Positions 30,001 through 42,000 of a DNA stretch of 64,000 bases are shown piece by piece. The notes beneath the pieces were generated by a model, which saw only the letters and a program-made list of their open reading frames with translations, did no database searches and was not told the DNA's origin. How positions within the stretch are numbered: position 1 is the stretch's first letter; every line of letters starts with the position of its first letter. The DNA is taken from positions 1,411,102 to 1,475,101 of the forward strand of contig SMSO01000025.1 in the NCBI GenBank assembly GCA_004764695.1, read 5' to 3'. The DNA comes from Schizochytrium sp. TIO01. Taxonomy: Eukaryota > Sar > Bigyra > Thraustochytrida > Thraustochytriidae. A program made the translations under genes and the position numbers.

Positions 30001-33000
30001 GGTCAATGCACCACCAGTAGTGGTAACGGAAGCTCCCGCAGTAATTGCAACAGCACCACCAGTGCCAGATGAGCTAGCACCAGCAGTCAATGTGATCGCT
30101 CCTCCAACAGCGTTTGCAGCATTGGCAGCACCGGCCAAAATCTCAACACCACCACCAGTGCCAGTAGCACTGCCACCTGCAGACAACTTTACAAGACCTC
30201 CGCTGCCAGCTGTGGATGCGGTGCTTGTTGATAGAGTCAATGCACCAGTGGATCCAGAGGTAGCTGTACCAGTTGAAATAGTCACAGCACCACTTGTGCC
30301 TAGAGCAGCAGTACCAGATGCGATCGTTACAGCACCACCAGCAGTTGAGCCAGCTCCAGAAGTAAGATCAATGTGTCCGCCGATTCCTGTAGATGAGGCT
30401 CCTGAAGTCAAGGTGATAGCCCCACCAGTGCCAGATCCAGTGAGTCCACCGGCAGTCAGGACGATGTTACCTGCAGTACCAGACGTTGCACCGGTGCTGA
30501 GTGTCAATGTTCCACTAGTACCAGTGGTAGTAGTACCTGTCTTCACAGTGATTGAGCCACTGTTCGTTGCATCAGGAGTTGCAATGGTTACTGCACCACT
30601 GGAAGTTCCGTCACCAGAATTAAAACTCAACGATCCACCAGTACCAGTACTTGAATCGGCACCGCCATCAATCGTCACATCGCCGCCAGTACCTCCGGTA
30701 CTCGAGCCACCTTTCAGTACCAAGGTACCACCTGTATTAGCTCCAGTCGTAGCTCCGGCTTGAACTGTAACATCACTGCCATCCGTACTGCTATCACTAG
30801 CACTGATCGTAACAGTACCTGCAGTAGTGCTGGCAAGTCCAGATGAAAGCACAATCGACCCAGATGTACCGCTTGCACTTCCGGTTGACAATGTCAGTGG
30901 ACCACTGAAAGATGTGGTTGCAGCCGATGCAGCACTGCCAATCGTCACGGCTCCAGAGCTTGTACTTGAACCAGAAGTAAAAACAAGCGCACCACCTATT
31001 CCACTAGTGGCGATACCTGCAGTGAGCGTGATATCGCTTCCAGTAGTCTGGCTGGTCGAACCAACACTGAGTGTGATTGCACCTGCAGACCCACCAACCG
31101 CAGTGCCAGTTGACAACGACACGGCACCGGAAGTACCAGCAGTGGAACTGCCCGTAGACAGACCAATGGCTCCAGTTCCAGTAGATCCTGATGAAGTCAA
31201 AGTAATTGCTCCACTACTGACTGATCCAGATCCTGACGTCACAGCGATTGCACCACCTGTGCCAGTTGTTGCCGTACCAGAACTGATCACTACTTGGCCA
31301 CCAGTACCGGAGGTACTATCACCAGCGTACATGTTCACAGCACCACCCACCATACCAGAAGCTACAGTTTTGCCTGCGTAAATCGATACGGCTGCTCCGT
31401 TACCGCCAGAAGAGACACCAACTGACAGCGTCATTGCACCGGCGGTGCCTACGGAGCCAGCGTTGCTGGTGGAAAGTGTTAAACTGCCACTACCAGCAGT
31501 ACCGGCTGCCGCACCACTGGAAATGCTCACAGCACCGCTTAGTCCGGTTCCTCCAGTGCCTGAAGTAATTGTAACTGCGCCACCCGCAGCAGAGCCTTGG
31601 CCTGCTGTAAATGACAAGCCACCACCCGTAGCAGCTGTAGCCTGACCTGCAGTGATGGTTACATCACCACCCGCAGTACTGCCACTGCCGACAGTTATCG
31701 AGATAGCACCTCCAGCACCACCTGTACCTGCGCCACCAGTCTGAATCGTAACACCACCAGTGGTACCACTTGATGATGTGCCAGTACTGATTGTGATACC
31801 GCCGCTAACTCCACTTGTACCACTGTTGGGAGTGGTCATAGAGATGGAACCACTGGTAACACCGCTGCCTGAAGTGAAAGTCAATGCGCCACCAATAGTT
31901 GTAACGGAAGCTCCCGCAGTAATTGCAACAGCACCACCAGTGCCAGATGAGCTAGCGCCAGCAGTCAACGTGATCGCTCCTCCAACAGCGTTTGCAGCAT
32001 TGGCAGCACCGGCCAAAATCTCAACACCACCACCAGTGCCAGTAGCACTGCCACCTGCAGACAACTTTACAAGACCTCCGCTGCCAGCTGTGGATGCGGT
32101 GCTTGTTGATAGAGTCAATGCACCAGTGGATCCAGAGGTAGCTGTACCAGTTGAAATAGTCACAGCACCACTTGTGCCTAGAGCAGCAGTACCAGATGCG
32201 ATCGTTACAGCACCACCGGCAGTTGAGCCAGCTCCAGAAGTAAGATCGATGTGTCCGCCGATTCCTGTAGATGAGGCTCCTGAAGTCAAGGTGATAGCCC
32301 CACCAGTGCCAGATCCAGTGAGTCCACCGGCAGTCAGGACGATGTTTCCTGCAGTACCAGACGTTGCACCGGTGCTGAGTGTCAATGTTCCACTAGTACC
32401 AGTGGTAGTAGTACCTGTCTTCACAGTGATTGAGCCACTGTTCGTTGCATCAGGAGTTGCAATGGTTACTGCACCACTGGAAGTCCCGCCGCCAGACTGC
32501 AGGGTGACTGCACCACCAGTACCAGTACTTGAATCGGCGCCGCCATTAATGGTGACTTGACCGCCAGTACCAGATGCACTTGCACCACCCGCTAGTGCGA
32601 GCGTTCCACCAACTGCAGATGCGAAAGTGGTCGCACCACCTGTCAAAGTTGCATCAGCACCATTGGCACCGGCGGTTGTGCCTGCACTAATCGTGATAGC
32701 TCCACCTGTGCCACTTGAAGCGCCAGACGCGATTGTAACATCTCCAGAGACCCCACTTGAGGAATCTCCAGTGACAATATCAATAAAGCCACTAACAGCG
32801 CCACTCTGAGCAGCACCGGCAGCAGTAAGAATAGAAACAGAGCCACTCGATGCGCCAGTTGAAGTGCCAGCGCCTGAAGTCATAGAAATGCTTCCGCCTG
32901 TGTTAGCACTTGAACTACCTGCGCTAAAAGTGAGGGCGCCACCAGTACCACTGCTGCTGCTACCAACAAAAAGTGAGATGTCACCACCCTTCCCAGCCAC

Positions 33001-36000
33001 GGCAGTACCAGTGCTTATTGTAACATCACCTGAGGATCCACTCGTAGCAGATCCAGTAGAAATTGTCAAAGCTCCTGTTGCTTGGGATGAGCTACTGGAT
33101 ATATCGACAGCGCCACTCGAGGTGCCGGAACCTGAGCTCAAGGTCAAAGCACCGCCAAATGCTGAGGACGAGACGCCTCCGGCAACGGTGACGCTACCTC
33201 CAATTCCGGTGCCACCAGAACCCGCAGTGATACCTACCGAACCACCAACAGTAGAGCCTTGGCCAGCAGTAAATGTCAATGCACCGCCCGTCGCAGCTGT
33301 AGCTTGACCTGCAGTGATGGTTACGCCACCACCCGCAGTACTGCCACTGCCGACAGTTATCGAGATAGCACCTCCAGCACCACCAGTACCTGCGCCACCA
33401 GTCTGAATTGTAACACCACCAGTGGTACCACTTGATGATGTGCCAGTACTGATTGTGATACCGCCGCTAACTCCACTTGTACCACTGTTGGGAGTGGTCA
33501 TAGAGATAGAACCACTGGTAACACCACTGCCTGAAGTGAAGGTCAATGCACCACCAGTAGTGGTAACGGAAGCTCCCGCAGTAATTGCAACAGCACCACC
33601 AGTGCCAGATGAGCTAGCACCAGCAGTCAATGTGATCGCTCCTCCAACAGCGCTTGCAGCATTGGCAGCACCTGCAGAAAGTTGAACCGACCCCCCGACA
33701 CCGGTTGCACTACCGCCAGCAGACAACACGACATTTCCAGCTGTTCCTGACGTTGCTTCACCAGTTGAAATAGTTACAGTTCCCGTTCCGGTGGTTCCAG
33801 ATGTACCGGAAGATACAGTTACACCACCACTCTTCAGGCTGCCACCTGTGCCTGACGTGATTGTAACTGCACCACCACTTGTTGAGCCCTGGCCAGCAGT
33901 AAATGTCAATGCACCGCCCGTCGCAGCTGTAGCTTGACCTGCAGTGATCGTTACACCACCACCAACAGTACTGCCACTGCCGACACTCATCAAGATAGAT
34001 CCTCCAGCACCACCTGTACCTGCGCCACCAGTCTGAATCGTAACACCACCAGTGGTACCACTTGATGATGTGCCAGTACTGATTGTGATACCTCCACTCA
34101 CTCCACTTGTACCACTGTTGGGAGTGGTCATGGAGATGGGGCCACTGGTAACACCGCTGCCTGACGTGAAAGTCAATGCACCGCCAGTAACAGCATTGGA
34201 CAATCCTGCAGAAATCGCAACAGCACCACCAGTGCCAGATGAACTAGCGCCAGCGGTCAATGTTATTGCACCTCCAGCAACGACACTAGCAGAGTTGGCA
34301 GCACCGGCCAAGATCTGAACACCACCACCAGTGCCAGTAGCACTGCCACCTGCAGACAACTTAACAAGACCTCCGCTGCCAGCTGTGGATGCGGTGCTTG
34401 TTGATAGAGTCAATGCACCAGTTGATCCAGAGGTTGCTGTACCAGTTGAAATAGTCACAGCACCACTTGTGCCTAGAGCAGCAGTACCAGATGCGATCGT
34501 TACAGCACCACCAGCAGTTGAGCCAGCTCCAGAAGTAAGATCGATGTGTCCGCCGATTCCTGTAGATGAGGCTCCTGAAGTCAAGGTGATAGCCCCACCA
34601 GTGCCAGAGCCAGTGAGTCCACCGGCAGTCAGGACAATGTTTCCGGCAGTACTAGACGTCGCACCGGTGCTGAGTGTCAATGTTCCACTAGTACCAGTGG
34701 TAGTAGTACCTGTCTTCACAGTGATTGAGCCACTGTTCGTTGCATCAGGAGTTGCAATGGTTACTGCACCACTGGAAGTTCCGTCACCAGAATTAAAACT
34801 CAACGATCCACCAGTACCAGTACTATCAGGACCGCCATCAATCGTCACATCGCCGCCAGTACCTCCAGTACTCGAGCCACCTTTCAGTACCAAGGTACCA
34901 CCTGTATTAGCTCCAGTCGTAGCTCCGGCTTGAACTGTAACATCACTGCCATCCGTACTGCTATCACCAGCACTGATCGTAACAGTACCTGCAGTAGTGC
35001 TGGCAAGTCCAGATGAAAGCACAATCGAACCAGAGGTACCGCTCGCACTTCCGGTTGACAATGTCAGTGGACCACTGAAAGATGTGGTTGCCGCCGATGC
35101 AGCACTGCCAATCGTCACGGCTCCAGAGCTAGTACTTGAACCAGAAGTGAAAACAAGCGCACCACCTGTTCCACTAGTGGCAATACCTGCAGTGAGCGTG
35201 ATATCGCTTCCTGTAGTCTGGCTGGTCGAACCAACACTGAGTGTGATTGCACCTGCAGACCCACCAACCGCAGTGCCAGTTGACAACGACACGGCACCGG
35301 AAGTACCAGCAGTGGAACTGCCCGTAGACAGACCAATGGCTCCAGTTCCAGTAGATCCTGATGAAGTCAAAGTAATTGCTCCACTACTGACTGATCCAGA
35401 TCCTGACGTCACAGCGATTGCACCACCTGTGCCAGTTGTTGCCGTACCAGAACTGATCACTACTTGGCCACCAGTACCGGAGGTACTATCACCAGCGTAC
35501 ATGTTCACAGCACCACCGACCATACCAGAAGCTACAGTTTTGCCTGCGTAAATCGACACGGCTGCTCCGTTACCGCCAGAAGAGACACCAACTGACAGCG
35601 TCATTGCACCGGCGGTGCCTCCGGAGCCAGCGTTGCTGGTGGAAAGTGTTAAACTGCCACTGCCAGCAGTACCGGCTGCCGCACCACTGGAAATGCTCAC
35701 AGCACCGCTTAGTCCGGTTCCTCCAGTGCCTGAAGTAATTGTAACTGCGCCACCCGCAGCAGAGCCTTGGCCTGCTGTAAATGACAAGTCACCACCCGTA
35801 GCAGCTGTAGCCTGACCTGCAGTGATGGTTACATCACCACCCGCAGTACTGCCACTGCCGACAGTTATCGAGATAGCACCTCCAGAACCACCTGTACCTG
35901 CGCCACCAGTCTGAATCGTAACACCACCAGTGGTACCACTTGATGATGTGCCAGTACTGATTGTGATACCTCCGCTAACTCCACTTGTACCACTGTTGGG

Positions 36001-39000
36001 AGTGGTCATGGAGATGGAACCACTGGTAACACCGCTGCCTGACGTGAAAGTCAATGCACCGCCAGTAATAGCACTGGATAATCCTGCAGAAATCGCAACA
36101 GCACCACCAGTGCCAGATGAGCTAGCGCCAGCGGTCAATGTGATTGCACCTCCAGCAACGACACTAGCAGAGTTGGCAGCACCGGCCAAGATCTCAACAC
36201 CACCACCAGTGCCAGTAGCACTGCCACCTGCAGACAACTTTACAAGACCTCCGCTGCCAGCTGTGGATGCGGTGCTTGTTGATAGAGTCAACGCACCAGT
36301 TGATCCAGAGGCAGCTGTACCAGTTGAAATAGTCACAGCACCACTTGTACCTGAAGCAGCATTACCCGAAGCTATAGTGATGGTTCCTCCGTGACTGCTA
36401 GTTGAACTGCTGGAGGAGCCAGCACTGATCTGAATTGAGCCACCAATGGCAGATAACGCAGAAGTGTCACCAGCAGTAAGGAAGAGACTGCCTCCTGTCG
36501 CAGTGTCTGAAGAACCAACAAGTAAGGAGATATCCCCGCTTGCGCCACCAAAAGCTGTTCCTGTGGAAATCTTTACTTCTCCAGATTCACCGATTGTGGT
36601 AATGCCTGTTTGTAAGTTAATTGAGCCAGATGTACCAGAGCTGCCACCATTTGCGGTTTGAATATAGATATGACCACTACTGGAACTACTTCCATAACCT
36701 GATTCAAGATATAATACTCCTCCTGTTGCACTGGTGGAACTTCCAGCATTTAAATGGACTGAGCCTCCAACAGAAGTGCCGCTGCCAACAGATAGAGTTA
36801 TATCTCCTGCCTTCCCTGCGGTTACTACTGCTCCAGTAGCCAGTAATAGCTCACCCGAGTCACCTGTGGTGGTACCACCAGTACTGAGGGAAATGTAACC
36901 TGACGAGCCTGTCGACGCAGCAGCAGCAGTACTAACAAATATCGCTCCACTGCTTGATGAGCTACCAGTTCCGGATGATAGGGTTATTGAACCGCCCGTC
37001 AATGAACTACTTTCTCCTGCAACCAGAAGTATTTGTCCACCTGCATTAGTATCACCAGTGCCAACAGACAGTGTGATATCTCCACCTGTGCCACTTGTGG
37101 CATCACCAGTCACAACCTTGAACTCTCCAGTATTACCAATGGTCGTGCTGCCAGTTGTAATCGTCACTGCACCACTGACCCCACTCGTGCCACCATCAGC
37201 AGTCACAAGTTCAATACTGCCACTGGAAGTAGCACTTCCAGCACCAGTAGTTAGTCGAATGCGACCTCCAGTACTGGAAAGACCAACACCAGATGTGATA
37301 TCGATCGAACCACCAACGCCTGCAGTGCCACCGCTGCCAGCTCCAGCTGTCAATACAATAGCACCACCAGTACCAGTGGCAGCTCTGTTCAAACCTGCAG
37401 TGATGGTAACTTGTCCACCTGTAACAACATCACCTGAGCCAACAAGCAATGAAATATCGCCACCCTTGCCAGTTGTGCCGCTGCCAGTAGAGATCAGAAC
37501 TTCACCAGCAAATCCAGTACCAGCCGTGCCAGTCGACAATGAAATACTGCCACTGGTTCCTGCACCGCCGCCATTCGGTGTGTCAATGACAATGTGACCA
37601 CTAGAAGACGCAGAACCATATCCTGATGTAAAAGTCATTGAACCTCCTGTTGCTACACTCGAAGATCCTGCAGTAAGTGCAACGAGGCCGCCAGCACCAG
37701 AAGTACCAGTGCCAACAGACAGAGTGATATCTCCACCTGTGCCACTTGTCGCATCACCAGTCACAACCTTGAACTCGCCAGTATTACCAATGGTCGTGCT
37801 GCCAGTTGTAATCGTCACTGCACCACTGACACCACTCGTGCCACCATCAGCAGTCACAAGTTCGATACTGCCACTTGAACTAGCACTTCCAGCACCAGTA
37901 GTTAGTCGAATGCGACCTCCAGTACTGGAAAGACCAACACCAGATGTGATATCGATCGAACCACCAACGCCTGCAGTGCCACCGCTGCCAGCTCCAGCTG
38001 TCAATACAATAGCACCACCAGTACCAGTGGCAGCTCTGTTCAAACCTGCAGTGATGGTAACTTGTCCACCTGTGCCAACATCACCTGAGCCAACGAGCAA
38101 TGAAATATCGCCACCCTTGCCAGTTGTGCCGCTGCCAGTCGAGATCAGAACTTCGCCAGCATATCCAGAAACTGTAGTTCCAGTGGACAATGAAATACTG
38201 CCACTTGTTCCGAGTGTGCCTCCATTTGGTGTGTCAATGACAATGTGACCACTAGAAGACGCAGAACCATATCCTGATGTAAACGTTATTGAACCTCCTG
38301 TTGCTACGCTCGAAGATCCTGCAGTAAGTGCAACCAGGCCGCCAGCACCAGAAGTACCAGTGCCAACAGACAGTGTAATATCTCCACCTGTGCCACTTGT
38401 GGCATCACCAGTTACAACCTTGAACTCGCCAGTATCACCAATGGTCGTGCTGCCAGTTGTAATCGTCACTGCACCACTGACACCACTCGTGCCACCATCA
38501 GCAGTCACAAGTTCAATACTGCCACTGGAAGTAGCACTTCCAGCACCAGTAGTTAGTCGAATGCGACCTCCCGTGTTGGAAAGACCAACACCAGATGTGA
38601 TATCGATAGAACCACCAACGCCTGCAGTACCACCACTGCCAGCTCCAGCTGTCAATACAATAGCACCACCAGTACCAGTGGCAGCTCTGTTCAAACCTGC
38701 AGTAATGGTAACTTGTCCACCTGTATCCACATTACCTGAGCCAACCAGCAATGAGATATCACCACCTTTGCCAGCTGTTGCACTACCGGTCGAGATCATA
38801 ACTTCACCAGCATATCCATTACCAGCCGTGCCAGTCGACAATGAAATACTGCCGCTTGTTCCTGTACCGCCGCCATTAGGTGTGTCAATGACAATGTGAC
38901 CACTAGAAGACGCAGAACCATATCCTGATGTAAAAGTCATTGAACCTCCTGTTGCTACGCTCGAAGATCCAGCAGTAAGTGCAACCAGGCCGCCAGCACC

Positions 39001-42000
39001 AGAAGTACCAGTGCCAACAGACAGAGTGATATCTCCACCTGTGCCACTTGTCGCATCACCAGTCACAACCTTGAACTCGCCAGTATTTCCAATGGTCGTG
39101 CTGCCAGTTGTAATCGTCACTGCACCACTGACACCACTCGTGCCACCATCAGCAGTCACAAGTTCAATACTGCCACTTGAAGTAGCACTTCCTGCACCAG
39201 TAGTTAGTCGAATGCGACCTCCCGTGTTGGAAAGGCCAACACCAGATGTGATATCGATAGAACCACCAACGCCTGCAGTACCACCACTGCCAGCTCCAGC
39301 TGTCAATACAATAGCACCACCAGTACCAGTGGCAGCTCTGTTCAAACCTGCAGTGATGGTAACTTGTCCACCTGTATCCACATTACCTGAGCCAACCAGC
39401 AATGAGATATCACCACCTTTGCCAGCTGTTGCACTACCGGTCGAGATCATAACTTCACCAGCATATCCATTACCAGCCGTGCCAGTCGACAATGAAATAC
39501 TGCCGCTTGTTCCTGTACCGCCGCCATTCGGTGTGTCAATGACAATGTGACCACTAGAAGACGCAGAACCATATCCTGATGTAAACGTTATTGAACCTCC
39601 TGTTGATACGCTCGAAGATCCTGCAGTAAGTGCAACGAGGCCGCCAGCACCAGAAGTACCAGTGCCAACAGACAGAGTGATATCTCCACCTGTGCCACTT
39701 GTGGCATCACCAGTTACAACCTTGAACTCGCCAGTATCACCAATGGTCGTGCTGCCAGTTGTAATCGTCACTGCACCACTGACACCACTCGTGCCACCAT
39801 CAGCAGTCACAAGTTCAATACTGCCACTTGAAGTAGCACTTCCTGCACCAGTAGTTAGTCGAATGCGACCTCCCGTGTTGGAAAGACCAACACCAGATGT
39901 GATATCGATTGAACCACCAACGCCTGCAGTGCCACCGCTGCCAGCTCCAGCTGTCAATACAATAGCACCACCAGTACCAGTGGCAGCTCTGTTCAAACCT
40001 GCAGTGATGGTAACTTGTCCACCTGTAACAACATCACCTGAGCCAACGAGCAATGCAATATCGCCACCCTTGCCAGTTGTGCCGCTGCCAGTCGAGATCA
40101 GAACTTCGCCAGCATAACCATTACCAGCCGTGCCAGTCGACAATGAAATACTGCCGCTTGTTCCTGCACCGCCGCCATTCGGTGTGTCAATGACAATGTG
40201 ACCACTAGAAGACGCAGAACCATATCCTGATGTGAAAGTCATTGAACCTCCTGTTGCTACGCTCGAAGATCCAGCAGTAAGTGCAACCAGGCCGCCAGCA
40301 CCAGAAGTACCAGTGCCAACAGACAGAGTGATATCTCCACCTGTGCCACTTGTCGCATCACCAGTCACAACCTTGAACTCGCCAGTATTTCCAATGGTCG
40401 TGCTGCCAGTTGTAATCGTCACTGCACCACTGACACCACTAGTGCCACCATCAGCAGTCACAAGTTCAATACTGCCACTTGAAGTAGCACTTCCTGCACC
40501 AGTAGTTAGTCGAATGCGACCTCCCGTGTTGGAAAGGCCAACACCAGATGTGATATCGATTGAACCACCAACGCCTGCAGTACCACCACTGCCAGCTCCA
40601 GCTGTCAATACAATAGCACCACCAGTACCAGTGGCAGCTCTGTTCAAACCTGCAGTGATGGTAACTTGTCCACCTGTATCCACATTACCTGAGCCAACCA
40701 GCAATGAGATATCACCACCTTTGCCAGCTGTTGCACTACCGGTCGAGATCATAACTTCACCAGCATATCCATTACCAGCCGTGCCAGTCGACAATGAAAT
40801 ACTGCCGCTTGTTCCTGTACCGCCGCCATTCGGTGTGTCAATGACAATGTGACCACTAGAAGACGCAGAACCATATCCTGATGTGAAAGTCATTGAACCT
40901 CCTGTTGCTACGCTCGAAGATCCAGCAGTAAGTGCAACCAGGCCGCCAGCACCAGAAGTACCAGTGCCAACAGACAGAGTGATATCTCCACCTGTGCCAC
41001 TTGTCGCATCACCAGTCACAACCTTGAACTCGCCAGTATTTCCAATGGTCGTGCTGCCAGTTGTAATCGTCACTGCACCACTGACACCACTCGTGCCACC
41101 ATCAGCAGTCACAAGTTCAATACTGCCACTTGAAGTAGCACTTCCTGCACCAGTAGTTAGTCGAATGCGACCTCCCGTGTTGGAAAGGCCAACACCTGAT
41201 GTGATATCGATAGAACCACCAACGCCTGCAGTACCACCACTGCCAGCTCCAGCTGTCAATACAATAGCACCACCAGTACCAGTGGCAGCTCTGTTCAAAC
41301 CTGCAGTGATGGTAACTTGTCCACCTGTATCCACATTACCTGAGCCAACCAGCAATGAGATATCACCACCTTTGCCAGCTGTTGCACTACCGGTCGAGAT
41401 CATAACTTCACCAGCATATCCATTACCAGCCGTGCCAGTCGACAATGAAATACTGCCGCTTGTTCCTGTACCGCCGCCATTCGGTGTGTCAATGACAATG
41501 TGACCACTAGAAGACGCAGAACCATATCCTGATGTAAACGTTATTGAACCTCCTGTTGATACGCTCGAAGATCCTGCAGTAAGTGCAACGAGGCCGCCAG
41601 CACCAGAAGTACCAGTGCCAACAGACAGAGTGATATCTCCACCTGTGCCACTTGTGGCATCACCAGTTACAACCTTGAACTCGCCAGTATCACCAATGGT
41701 CGTGCTGCCAGTTGTAATCGTCACTGCACCACTGACACCACTCGTGCCACCATCAGCAGTCACAAGTTCAATACTGCCACTGGAAGTAGCACTTCCAGCA
41801 CCAGTAGTTAGTCGAATGCGACCTCCCGTGTTGGAAAGACCAACACCTGATGTGATATCGATCGAACCACCGCTACCTGCAGTGCCACCGCTGCCAGCTC
41901 CAGCTGTCAATACAATAGCACCACCAGTACCAGTGGCAGCTCTGTTCAAACCTGCAGTGATGGTAACTTGTCCACCTGTAACAACATCACCTGAGCCAAC

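Larger units (their letters stand above)
26381..36348 (-). repeat. Zone II super-repeat copy 1 (about 9,960 bp, 3,320 residues)
   Basis: A landmark in the SGLAS codons lies at 34,997 here and at 25,017, 15,057 and 5,097 in the other copies. The clean spacing is exactly 9,960 bp; here it is 9,980 because of the indel-rich stretch below 28,215. Module order from the high end is B, C-preceded B and A, as in the other copies, linked by shared elements such as AITLTSGASSTGIGG. Confidence 0.85.
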
